Below, piece after piece: positions 5,956 to 10,610 of a stretch of 10,610 nucleotides of DNA. Origin of the DNA: Gammaproteobacteria bacterium (GTDB lineage: Bacteria; Pseudomonadota; Gammaproteobacteria; Pseudomonadales; GM7GCV1); the NCBI GenBank assembly GCA_030830945.1, contig JAURLY010000213.1, positions 1-10,610 on the forward strand, given 5' to 3'. Positions within the stretch are counted from its first letter, which is position 1. Each line of letters opens with the position of its first letter. The notes beneath the pieces were generated by a model. The model ran no database searches and was not told the origin of the DNA. It saw nothing but the letters and a program-made list of their open reading frames with translations. A program made the translations under genes and the position numbers.

Positions 5956-6456
5956 TCAGACCCCAAGTGCCCATTTGGCTGCATGCAAAATAAGCAGCAC
6001 ATAGGCGCCTGCAATAATGTCATCCAGCATAATACCCAAACCGCCCTGAACCCGCCGGTCCGCCCATTTAATAGGCATTGGCTTGAGGATATCGAAAAAC
6101 CGGAACAACACAAAAGCCGCCAACAGCCAATATAAACTCACAGGGATTCCTATCAAGCACAGCCAAAAACCAACAAACTCGTCCCAAACGATACCTCCAT
6201 GATCGTGCACGCCAAGATCTTTAGCTGTTTTATCGCAGAGATAAATACCAAAAACAGCAGCAAAAATTACGACGACCAACAGCCAGTGCCAATGGATCGA
6301 ACCAAACAAGCCGTTAGCCAAAACAAACAAGGCCAATGCCATCAGCGTTCCCCATGTACCGGGAGCAAAACGCGGCATTCCTGAACCGAGACCAAGCGCT
6401 AAAAAGTGAACCGGGTGTAGAAGAAACTGAAAAGGTATGGCGTGATTTTTGGTCAT
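5956..6456 (-). CDS. pgpA: Phosphatidylglycerophosphatase A
   Basis: PgpA removes the phosphate from phosphatidylglycerophosphate in the inner membrane, giving phosphatidylglycerol. The 166-residue protein is of normal family length. Signatures include GSGMPRFAPGTWGTL (24-38), HDHGGIVWDEFVGFW (84-98), FFDILKPMPIKWADR (120-134) and GIMLDDIIAG (141-150), which carry the acidic metal-binding residues. Hydrophobic segments lie near 36-50, 57-73, 97-118 and 147-163. The ATG at 6456 follows the thiL stop by 8 nt, the usual thiL-pgpA arrangement in gammaproteobacteria. The stop is about 21 nt before the protease gene, with that gene's Shine-Dalgarno in the gap. Confidence 0.96.
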   Translation of the reverse strand: MTKNHAIPFQFLLHPVHFLALGLGSGMPRFAPGTWGTLMALALFVLANGLFGSIHWHWLLVVVIFAAVFGIYLCDKTAKDLGVHDHGGIVWDEFVGFWLCLIGIPVSLYWLLAAFVLFRFFDILKPMPIKWADRRVQGGLGIMLDDIIAGAYVLLILHAAKWALGV

Positions 6457-6464
6457 GGCTGTTC

Positions 6465-7430
6465 TCAGAAGTGGTGATATCCGAATGCGGAGATCTCTAT
6501 TGGTTGCCCATGATTATCCAGCACAGTTACCGATGGCTGCCTCCCCGACATCGGTATAAATTCCCCTAAAACCGTCACTGGGACTTCCAGCTCCCGGGCA
6601 ATTTTTTGCATCTCAGCTAGGGACTGTTTTGGTACCGCCATACAAAGCTCGTAATCATCGCCAGAGGTCATTGCCCTCAACGCAGCTTGTTCGCCCCAAC
6701 AATCGATCACCTGATCTGATAGGGGCAACGAATCGAGATTGATTTGGGCATCAACGCCGCTCTGCGAACATATATGCCCCATATCAGCGAGCAATCCATC
6801 AGAAATATCCAGGGCCGCATTGATCAATTGCTGACAGCGTAAAGCAAATTCTATTCGAGGTTCTGGAAGCCAGTATCGTCTTAATACTGAATTCGAAGGT
6901 TGTTTCTCCAGATCGCCACATAGGTCTTGATCCAGCGCAGCTCCTGAGTCCCCAAGCGAACCAGTCACCATGACAAGGTCTCCGGCAATTGCGCCGGAAC
7001 GCTTCAGGCCTGCCTGATCTGCCGGTAGCTCACCCAAAACCTGAATAGCAATATTTAGCGGCCCTTTGGTGGTATCCCCACCAATCAAATGACAATTGAA
7101 CAACTCCGCGTCGGCAAAAAGCCCCTGGCTAAATTGCTCAAGCCAGACAGGGTTTGCCTCAGGCATTGTGAGAGATAGCGTAAACCACTTTGGGCGAGCG
7201 GCCATAGCAGCCAAATCGCTAAGATTTACCCTGAGTGCCCGCCTTGCTATCAGGCCAGCATCTGCATTTTCAGGGAAATGTACCCCGGCAACCAGGGTGT
7301 CGACAGCGACCACAAGGTTGCCTTGCGGTTGAATAACCGCGGCATCATCACCGTTCGCGACAATCAGGTCAGGATTTTTACAGGCTTTTAGGAAATAGTT
7401 CGAAATTAGCTCGAATTCCCCAAGACTCAT
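6465..7430 (-). CDS. thiL: Thiamine-monophosphate kinase
   Basis: ThiL phosphorylates thiamine monophosphate to thiamine diphosphate with ATP, the last step of cofactor synthesis. The 321-residue product matches the family length (E. coli 325). Motifs in order are NGDDAAVI (26-33), VAVDTLVAGVHF (41-52), LSDLAAMAARP (70-80), IGGDTTKGPLNI (116-127), VTGSLGDSGAAL (155-166), DISDGLLADMGHI (208-220) and SGDDYELC (256-263), so the Mg-ATP and substrate sites look intact. The open frame extends 68 codons further upstream into nusB. ATG 7430 is preferred because it starts at the family's usual MSLGEFELI, 19 nt after the nusB stop, and needs no overlap. Confidence 0.97.
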   Translation of the reverse strand: MSLGEFELISNYFLKACKNPDLIVANGDDAAVIQPQGNLVVAVDTLVAGVHFPENADAGLIARRALRVNLSDLAAMAARPKWFTLSLTMPEANPVWLEQFSQGLFADAELFNCHLIGGDTTKGPLNIAIQVLGELPADQAGLKRSGAIAGDLVMVTGSLGDSGAALDQDLCGDLEKQPSNSVLRRYWLPEPRIEFALRCQQLINAALDISDGLLADMGHICSQSGVDAQINLDSLPLSDQVIDCWGEQAALRAMTSGDDYELCMAVPKQSLAEMQKIARELEVPVTVLGEFIPMSGRQPSVTVLDNHGQPIEISAFGYHHF

Positions 7431-7449
7431 TACAGGACCCGAATTCGAC

Positions 7450-7932
7450 TCAGGATTTTGTGGGCTTTTGAGAGGAAGCCGAGTTGGCTTTCCGCATGGC
7501 GGCAACTTCATCTTTACGATGTCGCGGTGCCAATTTATCCATAACGGCATTAATGTATTTCTGACTGTCTTCCGGGCCGTATTTTTTTGCCAGATTAACC
7601 GCTTCATTGATAACGACCTTAAAGGGCACATCAATTCGCTGACTCATTTCAAAGCAACCAATGCGAAGAATGCTCTTGGAAATTGGATCCAGTTCATCCA
7701 GTCTGCGATCCAGGAGCGGTTCGTAGCGCTTATCAACTTCATCGACAATGGCTGGTATACCGTGCAGTAATTCTCGATAGTAATCCCGATCGACTTTGTC
7801 CATATTGTGCTCAGCATAAAAATGGGCTTCTATGGTATGAATATCCTGTCCAGCCAACTCCCATTGATAGAGTGATTGCAGCAATAATTCCCGGGCTTTC
7901 TTGCGTGCCGCAGGGGTAGTCAGGTTGTTCAT
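7450..7932 (-). CDS. nusB: Transcription antitermination factor NusB
   Basis: NusB binds boxA RNA together with S10 (NusE) and supports antitermination of rRNA operons. The 160-residue protein shows the family's N-terminal RKKARELLLQSLYQWEL (10-26), the central LDELDPISKSILRIG (78-92) and the conserved VINEAVNLAKKYG (107-119) followed by KYINAVMDKLA (125-135). It is about 15-20 residues longer than E. coli NusB because of a basic, Ser/Lys-rich C-terminal tail (138-160). Its ATG overlaps the ribH stop by 4 nt (ATGA, 7932-7929), so it is translationally coupled to lumazine synthase, a common gammaproteobacterial order. Confidence 0.97.
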   Translation of the reverse strand: MNNLTTPAARKKARELLLQSLYQWELAGQDIHTIEAHFYAEHNMDKVDRDYYRELLHGIPAIVDEVDKRYEPLLDRRLDELDPISKSILRIGCFEMSQRIDVPFKVVINEAVNLAKKYGPEDSQKYINAVMDKLAPRHRKDEVAAMRKANSASSQKPTKS

Positions 7933-8414
7933 TGGTTATCGGTCTCTATTTTGCGCAAAACGCTGATCATCTCCAGCGCAGTAAGAGCGGCTTCTTCGCC
8001 TTTGTTATTGGGATCCTCTCCCGAGCGTTCTATTGCCTGATCAACATTATCAACGGTCAACACACCAAATGTAACTGGCACGCCCGTTTTAATCTGCACC
8101 TGGTTCAGTCCGTCATTACATCCCGTGGAAACATATTCAAAATGCGGAGTGCCACCCCGAATAACGCAACCAAGTGCAATAATTGCAGCGTACTTGCCAG
8201 ATTCAGCCAATTTCAGTGCCGCTATAGACAATTCATAGGCGCCAGGCACCCGAACAACCGTTATTTGGGAATCATCCATATCATTGCGCTTCAATGCCCG
8301 CAGGGCACCCTCCAGCAAATTGTCGGTGATAAAGCTATTCCACCGAGTCACCAGTACCGCAACCTGACCTTCAACCTGGCCAATATCTGCCTCAATAGTT
8401 TTGATATTTGTCAT
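7929..8414 (-). CDS. ribH: 6,7-dimethyl-8-ribityllumazine synthase
   Basis: Lumazine synthase condenses the ribitylaminopyrimidine with 3,4-dihydroxy-2-butanone 4-phosphate, the penultimate step to riboflavin. At 161 residues it has family length. Substrate-binding RWNSFIT (24-30) and VPGAYELS (56-63), the phosphate-site GGTPHFEYV (87-95) with catalytic His91, and VTFGVLTVDN (113-122 region) are all visible. The ATG at 8414 follows the ribBA stop by 8 nt, and the stop overlaps nusB. It probably assembles into an icosahedral or pentameric shell, but the sequence alone does not tell which. Confidence 0.97.
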   Translation of the reverse strand: MTNIKTIEADIGQVEGQVAVLVTRWNSFITDNLLEGALRALKRNDMDDSQITVVRVPGAYELSIAALKLAESGKYAAIIALGCVIRGGTPHFEYVSTGCNDGLNQVQIKTGVPVTFGVLTVDNVDQAIERSGEDPNNKGEEAALTALEMISVLRKIETDNQ

Positions 8415-8422
8415 GGTATTTC

Positions 8423-9535
8423 TCAGTCTTCCGGCTGGATATATTCAACGACTTCCAGATCAAAGCCGGCAATGCCCGTATATTTAACCGGGGCACTCAT
8501 GAGACGCATTTTCCGAACACCAAGATCACGTAATATCTGCGAGCCCACACCTACCTGCATCAATCGACTGTTGTCATTAATCGCAACCGAAGAATCTGCA
8601 TTAAAGCGAGTATCCAATTGCTGCTCAACCAACTCTGAACCAAACTGGTATCCGCCAAGGATTACCACTACACCCTTGCCCTCTTCGCTGACTCGCTGCA
8701 AGGCATTCTGAATCGCCCAGCGACGGTCATCTTCTTCAACCAAACCGTAAAGATCACGCAGGGGAACCGGCATATGTACACGTACCAACGTCGGTTCTTC
8801 GGCACTGATGTCTCCCTTGACCATGGCGTGGTGAAATTGGCTGCGAGCGATATCTTCATAGGTATGTAATTCAAAAGGACCAAATAGTGTTTCAACCTCG
8901 CGGGTCCGGGTGCAGGAAACCGTTGTCTCGTTCGTCAGTCGATAATGAATCAGATCTTCAATAGTGCCAATTTTTAGCGAGTGTTTTTGGGCAAATTTTT
9001 CCAGGTCTGGACGACGCGCCATGCTGCCGTCCTCGTTCAGAATCTCGACAATGACTGCAGCGGACTCTAACCCTGCCATGCATGCCAGGTCACAGCCTGC
9101 TTCTGTATGGCCTGCTCGACTAAGAACCCCACCGGGCTGTGCCATAATCGGGAATATATGTCCTGGCTGGACAATATCGCGAGGCTGGGCCTGCGGGGCA
9201 ACCGCCACCTGGATGGTGCGCGCCCGATCAGCCGCTGATATCCCCGTGGTCACGCCTTCCGAGGCTTCTATCGAAATCGTGAAGTTGGTGCCGTACACAG
9301 ACTCATTGTCCGAGACCATACGATTTAGGTGCAATTGCTCGCAACGCTCTTTAGTCAGGGTTAAACAAATCAAACCGCGTGCCTGTGTCGCCATAAAGTT
9401 AATGTCTTCCGGACGCACCATGGAAGCAGCCATGACCAGATCGCCTTCGTTTTCACGATCTTCGTCATCCATAAGCACAACCATCTTGCCCTGGCGGATG
9501 TCTTCAATAATTTCTTCTACAGTATTCAGCTTCAT
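8423..9535 (-). CDS. ribBA: 3,4-dihydroxy-2-butanone 4-phosphate synthase with degenerate GTP cyclohydrolase II-like domain (RibBX type)
   Basis: The N-terminal domain (about 1-200) is an intact DHBP synthase, which makes the four-carbon unit of riboflavin from ribulose 5-phosphate: MDDEDRENEGD (22-32), GTNFTISIEA (82-91), GHIFPI (125-130) and SRAGHTEAGCDLACMAG (139-155). The C-terminal domain (about 205-370) keeps the GTP cyclohydrolase II fold outline (FGPFELHTYED, LVRVHMP, SEEGKGVVVI). It lacks the three zinc cysteines, and GGYQFGSEL stands where RQEGRGIGL is expected. This corresponds to the RibBX variant known in Proteobacteria, so that domain is predicted inactive, and the separate ribA at 4646-5227 supplies the activity. 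I chose ATG 9535 because MKLNTVEEI matches the MALNSIEEL-type start of Pseudomonas homologues. ATG 9550, 10 nt after ribE, is an alternative adding five residues. Confidence 0.95.
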   Translation of the reverse strand: MKLNTVEEIIEDIRQGKMVVLMDDEDRENEGDLVMAASMVRPEDINFMATQARGLICLTLTKERCEQLHLNRMVSDNESVYGTNFTISIEASEGVTTGISAADRARTIQVAVAPQAQPRDIVQPGHIFPIMAQPGGVLSRAGHTEAGCDLACMAGLESAAVIVEILNEDGSMARRPDLEKFAQKHSLKIGTIEDLIHYRLTNETTVSCTRTREVETLFGPFELHTYEDIARSQFHHAMVKGDISAEEPTLVRVHMPVPLRDLYGLVEEDDRRWAIQNALQRVSEEGKGVVVILGGYQFGSELVEQQLDTRFNADSSVAINDNSRLMQVGVGSQILRDLGVRKMRLMSAPVKYTGIAGFDLEVVEYIQPED

Positions 9536-9560
9536 ATTCTTTAAGGCCATCGGGCCGTTC

Positions 9561-10172
9561 TTAATCCGGTTTAGCGGCCGCATCGCCCTGCTGCAGTCGC
9601 TCCAAATATCGTGCGAACAAGTCAACTTCCAGGTTTACCCTGGTGCCTTGTCGATATTCACTCATCACTGTTTCCTGCAGGGTATGAGGAACAATGGTCA
9701 AACAAAAATCTGCGCCTTTTACTTCGTTAACCGTAAGACTAATTCCATCAACAGCAATGGAACCCTTTTGGGCAATATACCTTGCCAGCCTGTCAGGCGC
9801 CTTTATCCAAAATACCTCCGCCCGGGCACTGGATTCGCGACTCAATACTTCCGCTGTATCGTCAACATGGCCACTGACCATATGTCCACCCATTCGAGTT
9901 GCGGGGGTCAAGGATTTTTCCAGGTTAACCAACGTACCCGGCTGCCAATCACGAATGGAGGTTAACCGAAGTGTTTCAACGGAAACATCCGCTATATAAC
10001 CATCGCCAGGTAATTCCACCACAGTCAGGCAGCATCCATTGGTACTGATACTGTCGCCAATTTGAACATCGGACAGATCCAGCTTGCCGGTCTGGATGTA
10101 CAGACGCAAATCTCCTTCACGAGGTTCCAACGCTTTTACAGTGCCAATGGCTTCTATAATTCCGGTAAACAA
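9561..10172 (-). CDS. ribE: Riboflavin synthase, alpha subunit
   Basis: This enzyme dismutates two molecules of 6,7-dimethyl-8-ribityllumazine into riboflavin and the pyrimidine precursor. The 203 residues form two lumazine-binding repeats. The first begins MFTGIIEAIG and carries DSISTNGCCLTV (40-51); the second carries MGGHMVSGHVD (94-104) and GSIAVDGISLTV (137-148). Both substrate-binding patches look intact. The start codon is TTG (10172-10170), not ATG. It is supported by the invariant family N-terminus MFTGIIE and by AGGGAA (10183-10178), five bases upstream. The gene lies 41 nt after ribD and 10-25 nt before ribBA depending on the latter's start. In E. coli the equivalent gene is also called ribC. 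Confidence 0.96.
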   Translation of the reverse strand: MFTGIIEAIGTVKALEPREGDLRLYIQTGKLDLSDVQIGDSISTNGCCLTVVELPGDGYIADVSVETLRLTSIRDWQPGTLVNLEKSLTPATRMGGHMVSGHVDDTAEVLSRESSARAEVFWIKAPDRLARYIAQKGSIAVDGISLTVNEVKGADFCLTIVPHTLQETVMSEYRQGTRVNLEVDLFARYLERLQQGDAAAKPD

Positions 10173-10177
10173 ATTAA

Positions 10178-10183
10178 TTCCCT
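10178..10183 (-). promoter_or_regulatory. Shine-Dalgarno supporting the TTG start of ribE
   Basis: AGGGAA on the minus strand (10183 to 10178) ends 5 nt before the TTG at 10172. No ATG or GTG lies in a position that would encode the conserved MFTGIIE N-terminus, so this ribosome binding site decides the start. Confidence 0.75.
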
Positions 10184-10213
10184 AATTGGTAATTCAAGGT
10201 AACTTTCTGCGAG

Positions 10214-10610
10214 CTACTCAAGCTCAGGTACCGCGACAATTTTAATGTCACGACCAATGGTTCGAACATCGATAAAGCGCAGCGGTAGTGCTTCATCCAT
10301 AATTGAGAGCGGCAGGTCGAATAGGCCCCTGGCCTGGGAGCCCATCATCTTGGGCGCCATATAAATAACCATCTCGTCAACCAGCCCCTGACGGAAAAAT
10401 GCCCCGGCCAAACCAGCCCCTGCTTCGACCAGTAGTTCATTGCAACCCCGTCCAGCCAATTCAGCAAGCAAGGCACCAAGGTTTACATGCCCATCCTTTT
10501 CAGGAAAACACTTGTGCTCAATATGACCTTCCTGGGTATTCCTATCCAGGTTGGCGACCAAGACAGCACTTATTTCCCGAAAGAACTTCGCTTTCTCATC
10601 GAGCTGGTTA
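10214..10610 (-). CDS. ribD: RibD, C-terminal reductase domain (partial, cut by window edge)
   Basis: RibD deaminates (N-terminal domain) and reduces (C-terminal domain) the pyrimidine intermediate after GTP cyclohydrolase II. Only the last 131 codons are in the window, and the reading frame stays open to base 10610, so the gene continues to the right. The visible part is the end of the NADPH-dependent reductase domain: GCNELLVEAGAGLAGAFFRQ, then VDEMVIYMAPKMMG, the typical MGSQARGLF stretch, and the final RDIKIVAVPELE. The TTG at 10561 is an internal leucine codon, not a start. The stop (10216-10214) lies 41 nt before ribE. The reaction order places RibD after RibA and before RibH. Confidence 0.93.
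   Translation of the reverse strand, partial: NQLDEKAKFFREISAVLVANLDRNTQEGHIEHKCFPEKDGHVNLGALLAELAGRGCNELLVEAGAGLAGAFFRQGLVDEMVIYMAPKMMGSQARGLFDLPLSIMDEALPLRFIDVRTIGRDIKIVAVPELE

Noticed and set aside
6465..7634. A longer thiL reading frame starting at 7634
   Set aside because: The extra 68 residues are an out-of-frame reading of nusB, with no ThiL-like sequence; the conserved ThiL N-terminus begins at ATG 7430.
7932..8711. 259-codon plus-strand open frame
   Set aside because: It lies antisense to ribH and ribBA, which are unambiguous; its composition shows no domain and it is a shadow of the real genes.
8423..9625. RibBA starting at 9625
   Set aside because: The extra N-terminal residues overlap the ribE 3' end in another frame and are absent from homologues; ATG 9535 or 9550 fit better.
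8964..9965. 333-codon plus-strand open frame
   Set aside because: It is antisense to ribBA and ribE, with no recognisable motif and a composition typical of a shadow frame.
10173..10213. FMN riboswitch between ribD and ribE
   Set aside because: The gap is only 41 nt, far too short for an RFN element, and none of its conserved helices is visible anywhere in the window.

Overview
The window looks like chromosomal DNA from a gammaproteobacterium, most likely a marine or environmental one; I cannot name the genus from sequence alone. The evidence is the minus-strand gene order ribD-ribE-ribBA-ribH-nusB-thiL-pgpA, which is characteristic of Gammaproteobacteria, together with a YaeR-type metalloprotein very close to the E. 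coli one, a RibBA protein with a degenerate second domain paired with a free-standing ribA, and an outer-membrane type lipoprotein signal.

Right two thirds (about 4646-10610, all minus strand). This is a compact riboflavin/housekeeping cluster read from right to left: the 3' end of ribD (cut by the window edge), ribE (riboflavin synthase, TTG start), ribBA (active DHBP synthase plus a GTP cyclohydrolase II-like domain without its zinc cysteines), ribH (lumazine synthase), nusB (antitermination factor, overlapping ribH by 4 nt), thiL (thiamine-monophosphate kinase), pgpA (phosphatidylglycerophosphatase A), a periplasmic retropepsin-like aspartic protease, and finally a complete ribA (GTP cyclohydrolase II). 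Gaps are from -4 to about 41 nt up to the protease, so this is probably one transcription unit. A 12-bp perfect hairpin lies in the last codons of the protease gene, and an extended -10 promoter candidate precedes ribA, so ribA may be partly independent. RibA supplies the first committed step that the degenerate RibBA domain presumably cannot catalyse. RibBA, RibD, RibH and RibE then complete the route to riboflavin. No FMN riboswitch is visible; if present it should be upstream of ribD, outside the window.

Left third (1-4592) is accessory-like. A plus-strand intrinsic terminator and a 62-bp array of the octamer CTGAAAAT lie at the left edge. Next is a minus-strand Na+/phosphate cotransporter-PhoU gene whose N-terminal helices are missing, so it is probably a 5'-truncated gene. 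Three plus-strand genes follow: a small lipoprotein, a YaeR-type VOC metalloprotein and a TMEM220-like membrane protein. A minus-strand TetR gene then overlaps the end of the TMEM220-like gene by 4 nt and encodes only the DNA-binding domain. Finally a translationally coupled plus-strand pair encodes a DUF2156 (LPG synthase C-terminal-like) protein and a RimI-like acetyltransferase, convergent with ribA.

I see no RNA genes, CRISPR arrays, transposases or phage genes. No gene-free stretch exceeds about 190 bases. Nothing here clearly amounts to a new multi-gene system. The best leads are the two truncated genes flanking the three-gene block, the octamer array, the coupled DUF2156-acetyltransferase pair, and the hairpin inside the protease coding end.
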